From the NCBI GenBank assembly GCA_937958475.1, contig CALFXR010000123.1, positions 1-14,077 on the forward strand: a DNA stretch of 14,077 nucleotides. The letters are read 5' to 3'. The notes beneath the pieces are model-generated. The model did no database searches, was not told the DNA's origin, and saw only the letters and a program-made list of their open reading frames with translations. This document shows positions 1 to 6,439 of this stretch, piece after piece. This DNA comes from an uncultured Mesorhizobium sp. GTDB lineage: Bacteria; Pseudomonadota; Alphaproteobacteria; Rhizobiales; Rhizobiaceae. Every line of letters begins with the position of its first letter. Positions within the stretch are counted from its first letter, which is position 1. A program made the position numbers and the translations under genes.

Positions 1-702
1 CAGATAGACCGGAAGCCGGTTCAGCCGGTCGAGGCGATAGTCCTTCCGCGCGTCGAGGGGAAGCACCTCGGCATGACGCTTGAGAAGGTCGACGAAGGGC
101 AGGAAGAGCTGGCGGTTGAGGCCGTCGCGGTAGAGGTCGTCCGGCTCGACGTTGGACGTCGCGACCAGCACCACGCCCTGGGAAAACAGCGCCGAGAACA
201 GCCTGGACAGGATCATCGCGTCGGCGATGTCGGTCACCGAGAACTCGTCGAAGCACAGCACCCAGGCCTCCTCGGCGAGCGCCCGGGCCACCGGCGGGAT
301 CGGGTCGTCCTCCTTGACGGAACCGTCCTTGCGCGCCTGCCGGTGCCTCTGGATGCGGTCCTGGACGTCGGCCATGAAGTCGTTGAAGTGGACGCGGCGC
401 TTGCGCCGTGCCGGGACCAGTTCGAAGAACATGTCCATCAGCATGGTCTTGCCGCGGCCCACCCCGCCGTGGAGATAGAGCCCGCGGATCGGCTCGCGGC
501 GCGGGTGCTTGCGGGCGAACAGCCAGCCGAGCGCACTCGACTTGGCCTCGAGCCTGCGTCCGGCGATGCGTTCGATGAGGTCGTCGAGCGCGGCGGCGAC
601 CGCTTCCTGCGCCGGGTCGGCCTGGATCGCCCCGGTCTGGGCCAGGTGCCGGTAGCGCTGCAAGACGGAGGGATGGGACTGGATGCCGTCGCGCAGGTTC
701 AT
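1..702 (-). CDS. zapE: ZapE / AFG1-family ATPase (3' part missing at window edge)
   Basis: This is the N-terminal 234 codons of a cell-division-associated P-loop ATPase; the 3' end lies beyond position 1. The start is ATG at 702-700 (MNLRDGIQSH), without a clear Shine-Dalgarno; no better in-frame start was seen. Walker A is GGVGRGKT at residues 79-86. Walker B is VLCFDEF near residues 148-154, followed by SVTDIADAM and then a sensor-like VATSN near 180-184. The stretch RVHFNDFM after Walker A is typical of AFG1/ZapE. In E. coli ZapE associates with the Z ring in the cytoplasm; the mitochondrial homologue Afg1/LACE1 works in protein quality control. It follows omp19 on the same strand after 46 nt, an order I recall as conserved in Brucella and relatives, where mdh comes next. 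Family assignment is secure; the cellular role is by homology. Confidence 0.93.
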   Translation of the reverse strand, partial: MNLRDGIQSHPSVLQRYRHLAQTGAIQADPAQEAVAAALDDLIERIAGRRLEAKSSALGWLFARKHPRREPIRGLYLHGGVGRGKTMLMDMFFELVPARRKRRVHFNDFMADVQDRIQRHRQARKDGSVKEDDPIPPVARALAEEAWVLCFDEFSVTDIADAMILSRLFSALFSQGVVLVATSNVEPDDLYRDGLNRQLFLPFVDLLKRHAEVLPLDARKDYRLDRLNRLPVYL

Positions 703-720
703 GGCCCGGGGGAAGGAATT

Positions 721-740
721 CGCAGGCGGGACTGCCTGCG
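721..740 (-). terminator. Hairpin between omp19 and zapE
   Basis: Perfect 7-bp inverted repeat: CGCAGGC at 721-727 and GCCTGCG at 734-740, with a 6-nt loop. It begins 8 nt after the tandem TGA-TAA stop of omp19. On the minus strand the stem is followed by AATTCCTT, so there is no strong U-run. It may be a weak or partial terminator that tunes read-through into zapE. Confidence 0.35.
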
Positions 741-748
741 GCCGCTTA

Positions 749-1294
749 TCACCGGCTGAGCGAAATCGGAAGGCCGCCCTCGGTCTGCCCGTCGAATTTC
801 TCGCCGCCCGACGAATAGAGGCGCGCCAGCGCGGAGCCGCTTTCGTTGTAGAGGGTGAGCTGCTTGCCGGAAACGTTCCACGACTTGACGCCGTCGAGCG
901 GCGCGGGGCAGCGCAGCGGGCCGGCGCGGTAGCCCTGGCCGAACTTGGTCTGCGGCGTCGCGACCTTGCAGCTCTGGCCCGAGACGGTGGCGTTCCAGAC
1001 GCCGGCGACGCTGCCGGCCGTAAGGTCCGCCGCACCCGCCGGCGGCTGGCCGGTCGTCGACGGCAGCGACGCGACGTTCGTGCCGTCGCTGCCCGGAGCC
1101 GGCGGGAAGGCGCTGGGATCGGTGACGCCGGGCGCGGCCGGCGGCGGCAGCTGGTTGGTGGTCACCGTTCCCGAGGGAGCTGCCGGCAGCGGCTCGGGGC
1201 GGGTATTGAGCGACGACAGCCGCGTGCTCGAACATCCCGCCGCGCTCAGCGCTGCAAGCGACACGACGACGAGAAACATCTTCGAAGAATTCAT
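749..1294 (-). CDS. omp19: Omp19-like outer-membrane lipoprotein, AprI/Inh-family protease inhibitor
   Basis: Predicted 181-aa lipoprotein. The start is ATG at 1294-1292, because GGAGG lies 7 nt upstream and because the product then begins with a lipoprotein signal peptide (MNSSKMFLVVVSLAALSAAGC) whose Cys21 is the likely lipidation site. The lipobox is slightly unusual, with Ala at -3. A low-complexity Pro/Ala/Thr linker (about residues 30-90) precedes an Inh-type beta-barrel domain (about 95-181). This domain contains AGVWNATVSGQSC, TPQTKFGQGYRAGPLRCP and a C-terminal FDGQT...LSR, matching remembered Brucella Omp19 closely. Cys109 and Cys129 probably form the family disulfide. Omp19 of Brucella is a surface lipoprotein that inhibits host proteases; in a non-pathogen it may protect envelope proteins. 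The frame stays open upstream of the chosen start, but that extension has no RBS and would bury the signal peptide. Two consecutive stops (TGA TAA) end the gene. Confidence 0.92.
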   Translation of the reverse strand: MNSSKMFLVVVSLAALSAAGCSSTRLSSLNTRPEPLPAAPSGTVTTNQLPPPAAPGVTDPSAFPPAPGSDGTNVASLPSTTGQPPAGAADLTAGSVAGVWNATVSGQSCKVATPQTKFGQGYRAGPLRCPAPLDGVKSWNVSGKQLTLYNESGSALARLYSSGGEKFDGQTEGGLPISLSR

Positions 1295-1384
1295 CCAATA
1301 CCTCCGTCGGAGCCCGGCTGCGCTCCGGCCGTGAAAATCCAAAGCACCCAAATCGGCGATGGTGGCGGAATTGCAACCGGATAT

Positions 1385-1424
1385 GGTTAATAATCCGTAT
1401 CGTGGCAAAATTTGTTGCCGATCT
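1385..1424 (-). promoter_or_regulatory. Candidate omp19 promoter with inverted repeat
   Basis: On the minus strand TTGCCA is followed after 17 nt by CATATC in the only AT-rich stretch between the VOC gene and omp19, a tolerable -35/-10 pair. An inverted repeat, GGCAA (1404-1408) and TTGCC (1415-1419), overlaps the -35 element and could be an operator or chance. The rest of 1295-1472 shows nothing recognisable. Confidence 0.35.
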
Positions 1425-1472
1425 GCCGCACTTATGAGGGCCGCGGCGCCAATCCGCACCGGGAAGCGGACG

Positions 1473-1913
1473 TCAGCCGATCGGGCGGCTCGGCACGAAG
1501 ACGTAGCCGAAAGGCGCCACCACATGGGCTTCGCGCAGCCCGTGGGGCTTGTCGATGGCACCGGCGAGCACGACATGGCCCTCGCTTCGCGCCCGCGCCT
1601 CGATGCGGTCGGGATCGGCGCCGTAGAGCCTGATCTCGACGCCGGCGCCGCGCAGTTCCGCGCCGGCGACGGCCCCGCCCATCTCGTGGTCGAGATAGGA
1701 ATGGTCGGCGTGGAGCATGAAGACCGAGCCGAGCAGCTCGACCGCAGCGAAATCCTCGTCCGCGTAGATGATGTTGGCGCCGAGCACCGTCCGGCAGAAC
1801 GCCTCCAGCGGCGCGATCTCCGGCACGAGCAGGTTCAGGCCGACGCCGCGCGGCAGCGAGCGGCCGAAATCGTCGGCCTTCATCCAGGGCTGGCGGGTCC
1901 GTTTCATGGCCAT
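1473..1913 (-). CDS. VOC-superfamily (glyoxalase-like) protein
   Basis: Predicted 146-aa cytoplasmic protein. The start chosen is ATG at 1913-1911 (MAMKRTRQPW), with GGAG 7 nt upstream; ATG at 1907 is an alternative. The frame continues open upstream with a hydrophobic stretch, but without a better RBS, so I treat that as non-coding. The sequence GVGLNLLVPEIAPLEAFCRTVLGA resembles the first beta-alpha-beta unit of vicinal-oxygen-chelate proteins. The C-terminal PHGLREAHVVAPFGYVFVP resembles the last strand pair, where DPDGY is usual; here it reads APFGY, so the usual Asp is missing. Members include glyoxalase I, dioxygenases and antibiotic-binding proteins. Neighbours give no clue to substrate. 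Family call is good, function unknown. Confidence 0.7.
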   Translation of the reverse strand: MAMKRTRQPWMKADDFGRSLPRGVGLNLLVPEIAPLEAFCRTVLGANIIYADEDFAAVELLGSVFMLHADHSYLDHEMGGAVAGAELRGAGVEIRLYGADPDRIEARARSEGHVVLAGAIDKPHGLREAHVVAPFGYVFVPSRPIG

Positions 1914-2060
1914 GAGGCTTCTCCGCAAGGTTCCGGCGACGGCGCCGAAGACCGCGCACCATAGGACGATCGCCGCCCAACGCCTTGGCATTGGCCGCAC
2001 GAGCGCTTGCGCCAACGCCCCGCGGTCCTATGTTCCCGATATCGAGGCGCGGGAGCAGGC

Positions 2061-3071
2061 ATGGCGAAGGGGAAGACGGCGGGCAACCGCTACTACCAGG
2101 GCCCGGCGAGCGATCATTTCGACGGCCGCCGCTTCTACAATCCCGGCGGCCGGTCCCCCGGCGGGCTGGGCGACCTTCTGCGCTGGCGGCTGGGCGGGAC
2201 GCGCGCCAAGTGGCCGGCCGCCTGGCCGAGCCCCCATCCGCCCGCCGTCCCCGAACGGCGCGTCGACGGCACGGCGCTGCGCATAACCATGGTCGGCCAC
2301 TCGACCCTGCTCATCCAGACGGGCGGGGTGAACATCCTCACCGATCCGGTCTGGTCGGAGCGCGTCTCGCCGGTCTCCTTCGCCGGCCCGCGCCGCGTCA
2401 ACGCCCCCGGCATCCGCTTCGAGGACCTGCCGCCGATCGACGTCGTGCTGCTCAGCCACAACCACTACGACCACATGGACGCGCCGACGCTGCGGCGGCT
2501 GGGCCGCGAGCATGCGCCGCTGGTCGTCACCCCGCTCGGCAACGACCGGCTGGTGGCGCCGCTGTCGCCGCGGCTGCGCATCGAGACGCGCGACTGGGAG
2601 CAGAGCCTCGGCATCGGCCACGGCATCGCCGTCCATGTCGAGCCGGCGCATCACTGGTCGGCGCGCGGCGCCGGCGACCGGCTGATGGCGCTGTGGGCGA
2701 GCTTCGTCGTCGACACGCCGGGCGGCAGGGTCCTGTTCGGCGGCGATACCGGCTTCCATGGCGGTCGTCACTACCGCCGCCTCGCCGAGCGCCATGGCGG
2801 CTTCCGCCTGGCGATCCTGCCGATCGGCGCCTACGAGCCGCGCTGGTTCATGGAGCCGCACCACCAGAACCCGGAGGAGGCTGTGGAGGGCATGGCGTTG
2901 AGCAACGCGGCCCACGCCGCCGGCTGCCACTGGGGCACGATCCAGCTCACCGACGAGCCGATCGACGAGCCGCGCCAGCGCCTCTTCAAGGCGCTCGACG
3001 AGAGGGGCATCGCTCGCGAACGTTTCCGGCCGATGCTGGCCGGCGATATCTGGGACGTGCCGGAAGCGTAG
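2061..3071 (+). CDS. MBL-fold metallohydrolase, NAPE-PLD/UlaG-like
   Basis: 336-aa protein on the plus strand, divergent from the VOC gene (147-nt shared upstream region). The start is ATG at 2061, preceded by GGGAG at a 5-nt gap. It carries VGHST (78-82), LTDPVWSER, then the binuclear metal signature SHNHYDHMD with His133, His135, Asp137 and His138. Further ligands are likely in VEPAHHWSARG, FGGDTGFHGG and CHWGT. The pattern (H-N-H-Y-D-H, PIGAYEPRWFM, HQNPEEAV) matches the bacterial relatives of N-acyl-phosphatidylethanolamine phospholipase D. Those proteins hydrolyse phosphodiester bonds, but bacterial substrates are mostly undefined. No signal peptide is seen, so it is probably cytoplasmic. 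It faces the end of the rpsP operon across a 99-nt gap. Confidence 0.87.
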   Translation: MAKGKTAGNRYYQGPASDHFDGRRFYNPGGRSPGGLGDLLRWRLGGTRAKWPAAWPSPHPPAVPERRVDGTALRITMVGHSTLLIQTGGVNILTDPVWSERVSPVSFAGPRRVNAPGIRFEDLPPIDVVLLSHNHYDHMDAPTLRRLGREHAPLVVTPLGNDRLVAPLSPRLRIETRDWEQSLGIGHGIAVHVEPAHHWSARGAGDRLMALWASFVVDTPGGRVLFGGDTGFHGGRHYRRLAERHGGFRLAILPIGAYEPRWFMEPHHQNPEEAVEGMALSNAAHAAGCHWGTIQLTDEPIDEPRQRLFKALDERGIARERFRPMLAGDIWDVPEA

Positions 3072-3115
3072 GGCAGAAGCCGCAGCCGACCGCTCGGCGG
3101 ACGCGGCAACGCAAA

Positions 3116-3139
3116 CGGGCGGACCGGAAGGTCCGCCCG
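3116..3139 (-). terminator. Terminator hairpin of the ffh-CM-rpsP operon
   Basis: Perfect 10-bp inverted repeat: CGGGCGGACC at 3116-3125 and GGTCCGCCCG at 3130-3139, with a 4-nt loop (GGAA on plus, TTCC on minus). It lies 31 nt past the rpsP stop. On the minus strand it is followed by TTTGCGTTG, a short T-rich tail, so the main direction is probably minus. It could also stop transcription arriving from the plus-strand metallohydrolase gene. Confidence 0.7.
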
Positions 3140-3170
3140 CAATTCGCGACGCGGCGCGATGACGGCCGGA

Positions 3171-3551
3171 TCAGGCCGCGGTGTCGCCCGCAGCGGCGGC
3201 CAGCGCCTTCGCGGCCTCTTCCTGGGCCTTCCTGATGGCGTCGGCGCGTTCCTGCGCCTTTTTACCCGGCAGGGCCTTGGTCGGGTTCGAGCGGGTCTCG
3301 CGCTTGGCGATGCCGGCCTCGTCGAGGAAGCGCAGGACGCGGTCGGTCGGCACGGCGCCGTTGCCGAGCCAGTGGCGGACGCGGTCCGCGTCGATCTTCA
3401 CGCGGTCGCCGTCGCGCGGCAGCAGCGGGTTCCACGAGCCGATCGCCTCGATGAAGCGGCCGTCGCGCGGGCTGCGCGCGTCGGCGACGACGACGTGGTA
3501 GTAGGGGCGCTTCTTCGAGCCCGCGCGGGCCAGCCTGATCTTCAATGCCAT
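3171..3551 (-). CDS. rpsP: 30S ribosomal protein S16
   Basis: 126-aa small-subunit ribosomal protein that binds 16S rRNA and aids 30S assembly. The start is ATG at 3551 with AGGAG 7 nt upstream. The N-terminal 80 residues are classic S16: MALKIRLARAGSKKRPYYHV, VVADARSPRDGRFIE, GSWNPLLP and DRVRHWLGNGAVPTDRV. A Lys/Glu/Ala-rich tail (about residues 95-126) makes it longer than the E. coli form; such extensions are common in alphaproteobacteria. It is the last gene of the ffh operon, 64 nt after the chorismate mutase stop, and a strong hairpin follows. rimM, trmD and rplS, which often come next, are not here. Confidence 0.98.
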   Translation of the reverse strand: MALKIRLARAGSKKRPYYHVVVADARSPRDGRFIEAIGSWNPLLPRDGDRVKIDADRVRHWLGNGAVPTDRVLRFLDEAGIAKRETRSNPTKALPGKKAQERADAIRKAQEEAAKALAAAAGDTAA

Positions 3552-3615
3552 TTCAGTCTCCTGATCGTTCCGTTCGTGGGTTGGTTGGGTCTTGCCTCGC
3601 CGTCGCCGGCGAATC

Positions 3616-3957
3616 TCACGCCCCGGCGGGGGCCGTGTCCTTCTGCGCGGTGCTGTCCGCCGCGATCTGCTCGTGGTGGCGGATCACTTCCCTGATGACG
3701 AAATTGAGGAATTTTTCCGCGAAATCCGGATCGAGGTGGGCATCGCGGGCGAGCTGCCTCAGCCGCGCGATCTGCTGGCCCTCGCGCGCCGGGTCGGCCG
3801 CCGGCAGGCCGTGGGTGGCCTTGAGCACGCCGACCGCCTGGGTGCAGCGGAAGCGCTCGGCGAGCATGTGGATCAGCGCGGCGTCGATGTTGTCGATCGA
3901 GGCGCGGTACTGGGCGAGCTGCGCGCGGGCCGTTTCCGCCGTCTTGTTGTCGGTCAT
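3616..3957 (-). CDS. Chorismate mutase, AroQ class, monofunctional
   Basis: 113-aa all-helical enzyme that rearranges chorismate to prephenate, the branch point to phenylalanine and tyrosine. The start is ATG at 3957, 7 nt after the ffh stop, with its GGGGAG RBS overlapping that gap. By hand alignment to the E. coli P-protein mutase domain the active-site set is present: Arg18, Arg35, Lys46, Asp55 and Glu59 match E. coli Arg11, Arg28, Lys39, Asp48 and Glu52. Near E. coli Gln88 the sequence reads IRHHEQIA, with His95 aligned at that position, so this residue may differ. There is no signal peptide and no fused prephenate dehydratase. Its place between ffh and rpsP implies co-transcription with translation and secretion genes, a link of unknown purpose. 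Confidence 0.9.
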   Translation of the reverse strand: MTDNKTAETARAQLAQYRASIDNIDAALIHMLAERFRCTQAVGVLKATHGLPAADPAREGQQIARLRQLARDAHLDPDFAEKFLNFVIREVIRHHEQIAADSTAQKDTAPAGA

Positions 3958-3964
3958 CTCCCCC

Positions 3965-5548
3965 TCACTTCTTCTTGCCGAATCCCGGCATGCCGCCGAG
4001 ACCGGGCAGCTTGGCGCCGCCGAGCCCGGGAAGACCGCCGGGAAGGCCGGACAGACCGCCGGGAAGCCCCTTCGGCAGGCCGCCGCCGAGGCCCGCGGCC
4101 TCCGCCTGCTTCTGCAGCGCCTCGAGCTGCCTGGGATCCATCTTCGACAGGTCGGGCATGCCACCCATGCCGCCGGGCATCATGCCGCCCAGGCCCATCT
4201 TCGAGGCCAGCCCTCCCATGGCGGCGCGCATCATGCCGCCGCCCTTGCCCTTGCCGCCCATGGCCTTCATCATGTCGGCCATCTGCCTGTGCATCTTCAA
4301 CAGCTTGTTGATCTCCGCGGCGTCGGTGCCGGAACCGGCGGCGATGCGCTTCTTGCGGCTGTGCTTGAGGATGTCGGGGTTGGCGCGCTCGGCCCGGGTC
4401 ATCGACTGGACGATGGCGATCTGGCGGCCGAACATCTTGTCGTCGAGACCGGCCGCGGCCATCTGGTCCTTCATCTTGCCCATGCCCGGCATCATGCCCA
4501 TGATGCCGCCCATGCCGCCCATCTTCTGCATCTGCCGCAGCTGCTCGGCGAGGTCGTTCAGGTCGAACTTGCCGGCCTGCATCTTCTTCGCCATCGCCGC
4601 GGCCTTTTCCGCGTCGATGGTCTCGGCCGCCTTCTCCACCAGGCTGACGATGTCGCCCATGCCGAGGATGCGGTCGGCGATGCGCTTGGGATGGAACTCC
4701 TCGAGCGCGTCCATCTTCTCGCCGGTGCCGATCAGCTTGACCGGCTTGCCGGTGACGGCGCGCATCGACAGCGCCGCGCCGCCGCGGCCGTCGCCGTCCA
4801 TGCGGGTGAGCACGAGGCCGGTGATGCCCACGCGCTCGTCGAAGCTGCGGGCGAGGTTGACGGCGTCCTGGCCGGTGAGCGAGTCGGCGACGAGCAGGAT
4901 CTCGTGAGGCGACGACACCTTCCTGATCTCGGCCATCTCGGCCATCAGCGGCTCGTCGATATGGGTGCGGCCGGCGGTGTCGAGGATGACCACGTCGTGG
5001 CCGCCGAGCTTCGCCGCCTGGACGGCGCGCCTGGCGATGTCGACCGGCGTCTGGCCCGCGACGATCGGCAAGGTGGCGACCTTCACCTGCTCGCCGAGCT
5101 GGCGCAGCTGTTCCTGCGCGGCGGGGCGGCGCGTGTCGAGCGACGCCATCAGCACCTTCTTGCCCTGGCGCTCGGTAAGCCGCCTGGCGATCTTTGCGGT
5201 GGTCGTCGTCTTGCCCGAGCCCTGCAGGCCGACCATCATGACGACGACGGGCGCCGGGGCGTTGAGGTCGATCGCCTTGCCTTCCTGGCCGAGCATCTCG
5301 ACCAGTTCGTCATGGACGATCTTGACGACCATCTGGCCGGGCTTGATCGACTTCAGCACGGCGGCGCCGACGGCCTTCTCGCGCACCCGGTCGGTGAAGC
5401 CGCGCACCACTTCCAGCGCCACGTCGGCCTCGATCAGCGCACGGCGGACCTCGCGCAGCGCCGCCGAGACGTCGGCCTCCGACAGCGCGCCGCGGCCCGT
5501 GAGGCCATTCAGGATCGAGCCAAGGCGTTCCTGCAGCGATTCGAACAT
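3965..5548 (-). CDS. ffh: Signal recognition particle protein Ffh (SRP54 GTPase)
   Basis: 527-aa protein component of the bacterial SRP. With 4.5S RNA it binds signal sequences on nascent chains and delivers ribosomes to FtsY at the inner membrane. The start is ATG at 5548 with a GAGGAAG RBS about 5 nt upstream. The N-domain covers about residues 1-90. The G-domain begins near 100, with G1 GLQGSGKT at 107-114, then DTRRPAAQEQLRQL, DTAGRTHID, TRMDGDGRGGAAL and GTGEKMDALEEF. The methionine-rich M-domain follows (GKFDLNDLAEQLRQMQKMGG, then the RNA-binding SRKKRIAAGSG region). The C-terminus is a long Gly/Met/Pro-rich tail of about 100 residues ending in FGKKK; this makes it longer than E. coli Ffh (453 aa). 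First gene of the operon. Confidence 0.98.
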   Translation of the reverse strand: MFESLQERLGSILNGLTGRGALSEADVSAALREVRRALIEADVALEVVRGFTDRVREKAVGAAVLKSIKPGQMVVKIVHDELVEMLGQEGKAIDLNAPAPVVVMMVGLQGSGKTTTTAKIARRLTERQGKKVLMASLDTRRPAAQEQLRQLGEQVKVATLPIVAGQTPVDIARRAVQAAKLGGHDVVILDTAGRTHIDEPLMAEMAEIRKVSSPHEILLVADSLTGQDAVNLARSFDERVGITGLVLTRMDGDGRGGAALSMRAVTGKPVKLIGTGEKMDALEEFHPKRIADRILGMGDIVSLVEKAAETIDAEKAAAMAKKMQAGKFDLNDLAEQLRQMQKMGGMGGIMGMMPGMGKMKDQMAAAGLDDKMFGRQIAIVQSMTRAERANPDILKHSRKKRIAAGSGTDAAEINKLLKMHRQMADMMKAMGGKGKGGGMMRAAMGGLASKMGLGGMMPGGMGGMPDLSKMDPRQLEALQKQAEAAGLGGGLPKGLPGGLSGLPGGLPGLGGAKLPGLGGMPGFGKKK

Positions 5549-5620
5549 TCGTCTTCCTCTTTCCCGGTCTTCACGTCCGGGAGGTAGTGTCCGCGAGGTC
5601 CGGTTCCAAGCCGTTCGCCA

Positions 5621-5667
5621 AAGCCGAAAAGCACCCGGGGGCGCATCGCGCTGCCGGGTGTTGGCTT
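5621..5667 (-). promoter_or_regulatory. Stem-loop in the ffh 5' leader
   Basis: Three nested arm pairs stack into one structure: AAGCC (5621-5625) with GGCTT (5663-5667), CACCCGG (5632-5638) with CCGGGTG (5654-5660), and an inner GCGC-ATC-GCGC (5641-5651). It lies about 75-120 nt upstream of the ffh start inside the predicted leader. It may be an mRNA-stability or attenuation element. I do not recognise a known riboswitch or leader family. Confidence 0.35.
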
Positions 5668-5755
5668 CCGGGATCGGCCGATCGTCGCGTCTTCGGCGCG
5701 TCGGCGTCCCGGTCAGCGGCTCGGAGTGCTGGACTCGTCGCGGGATTTCGCGGCG

Positions 5756-5784
5756 TTAAGACAGGAAAAGGACGCCGGAGTCAA
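5756..5784 (-). promoter_or_regulatory. Candidate sigma-70 promoter for ffh operon
   Basis: On the minus strand, TTGACT (5784-5779) is followed by exactly 17 nt and then TCTTAA (5761-5756). The -35 matches consensus at 5 of 6 positions; the -10 is weak. It would give a leader of about 200 nt before the ffh ATG at 5548. No other good box pair was found in the gap. Confidence 0.45.
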
Positions 5785-5879
5785 GATCGCGGCGCGAACC
5801 ACTGCGATCGCGGCCGGCCCTGGCGCGGGCCCTCCGCGGGTCAAGCTGGCCGATCCTGGTACTTCGAGGCAGAATCCCC

Positions 5880-5908
5880 TTGTCCTGATCCCGACGAGTG
5901 GCTATGTG
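5880..5908 (+). promoter_or_regulatory. Candidate promoter for tRNA-Ser
   Basis: TTGTCC (5880-5885), a 17-nt spacer, then TATGTG (5903-5908). The mature tRNA begins 34 nt further on, a sensible distance for a processed 5' leader. Support is from spacing and location only. Confidence 0.35.
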
Positions 5909-5942
5909 TGCGCCGCGCCGGCGACGGCCCGACCACGACCGC

Positions 5943-6032
5943 GGAGAGGTGGCAGAGTGGTTGAATGCACCGCACTCGAAATGCGGCATACTCGCAAGGG
6001 TATCGGGGGTTCGAATCCCCCCCTCTCCGCCA
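5943..6032 (+). tRNA. tRNA-Ser (anticodon CGA)
   Basis: 90-nt class II tRNA reading UCG codons. The acceptor stem pairs GGAGAGG (5943-5949) with CCTCTCC (6022-6028), followed by G73 and an encoded CCA (6030-6032). The anticodon stem is CCGCA/TGCGG (5970-5974, 5982-5986), with loop CTCGAAA and anticodon CGA at 5977-5979. The long variable arm is TACTC-GCAA-GGGTA, the hallmark of serine tRNA. The T-arm is GGGGG-TTCGAAT-CCCCC. All stems are intact, so the gene should be functional. Its 3' end faces the accessory block, a usual layout for tRNA-associated insertions. Confidence 0.97.
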
Positions 6033-6137
6033 CGTGACCTGGCACTCTCCGCCAGTTAGAACCGCGCAATCCCGAGCAATTCCGGCCCGCACGCCCCTTT
6101 CGGGAGTGGAGTTCATGGCCGGAAACGGCGGTGTATC
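6033..6137. other. Spacer after tRNA-Ser with short copy of its 3' end
   Basis: No gene is seen. The last 10 nt of the tRNA (CTCTCCGCCA, 6023-6032) recur exactly at 6045-6054. A small hairpin, CTGGC (6039-6043) with GCCAG (6051-6055), overlaps the second copy and might help end the tRNA transcript, though no T-run follows. Confidence 0.4.
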
Positions 6138-6391
6138 ACGCGCCTCGGCCTGGCGCACCGAGAGGATCGGGATCGGCGCCTGCGACCATTGACGAATGCG
6201 GGCCATCACCTTCTTGCCTTCCACGTCCGGGGGCCGAGGTCGAGGAGCACGAGGTCCGGCGTCGCGACTACTGCCTTGCCGGCACCGTCCTTGCCGGGCG
6301 CCGCCTCGACGACCTCCAAGCCCTGCGCCTCGAGCGCGACGCCAAGGACCTGGCGGAATCCGGGATCTCACTCGACGACGAGGATGCGGCC
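6138..6391 (-). pseudogene. kdpE: Remnant of KdpE-like response regulator (receiver domain only)
   Basis: Minus-strand reading gives RILVVE, an in-frame TGA (6370-6368), DPGFRQVLGVALEAQG, LEVVEAAPGKDGAGKAV and VATPDLVLLDLG. A one-base deletion near 6229-6232 then shifts the frame, and reading continues with PDVEGKKVMARIRQWS, QAPIPILSVRQAEARD. This is the N-terminal half of an OmpR-type receiver; the DLVLLDLG phospho-acceptor region and the RIRQWS..PI.ILSVR signature are typical of KdpE, which controls the Kdp potassium pump. No ATG precedes RILVVE in frame nearby. Homology ends around 6138, before the conserved lysine region and the whole DNA-binding domain. With a stop, a frameshift and truncation it cannot be functional. 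It starts about 50 nt after the SDR stop, where kdpD would be expected. Confidence 0.75.
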
Positions 6392-6439
6392 ACCGGTCCC
6401 TCGACCAACCGCGCCTCGCGGCGTCGGCGCGGCAAACGT

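Larger units (their letters stand above)
5549..5942. other. 394-nt non-coding stretch between ffh and tRNA-Ser
   Basis: I see no credible gene here. The stretch holds a roughly 200-nt ffh leader, a stem-loop and a candidate minus-strand promoter. Towards the right end it holds a candidate plus-strand promoter for the tRNA. These are listed separately. Confidence 0.6.

Noticed and set aside
1914..2015. Membrane-anchor extension of the VOC protein
   Set aside because: The frame has a hydrophobic stretch but lacks a better RBS; the ATG at 1913 has a well-spaced GGAG.
1985..3235. 416-codon Arg/Pro-rich open frame on the plus strand
   Set aside because: It is an alternate frame of the clear MBL-fold gene and runs into rpsP; no domain seen.
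3970..4260. Tandem repeat from Gly/Met/Pro-rich codons at the ffh 3' end
   Set aside because: This is the normal low-complexity tail of alphaproteobacterial Ffh, not an independent repeat element.
3545..5587. 680-codon open frame on the plus strand
   Set aside because: It is antisense to ffh and chorismate mutase; its His/Leu/Ala-rich composition mirrors the ffh codons.
5549..5942. 4.5S SRP RNA gene next to ffh
   Set aside because: I looked for the conserved GGAA tetraloop helix with its asymmetric loop and did not find a convincing one; the stem seen has a different loop.
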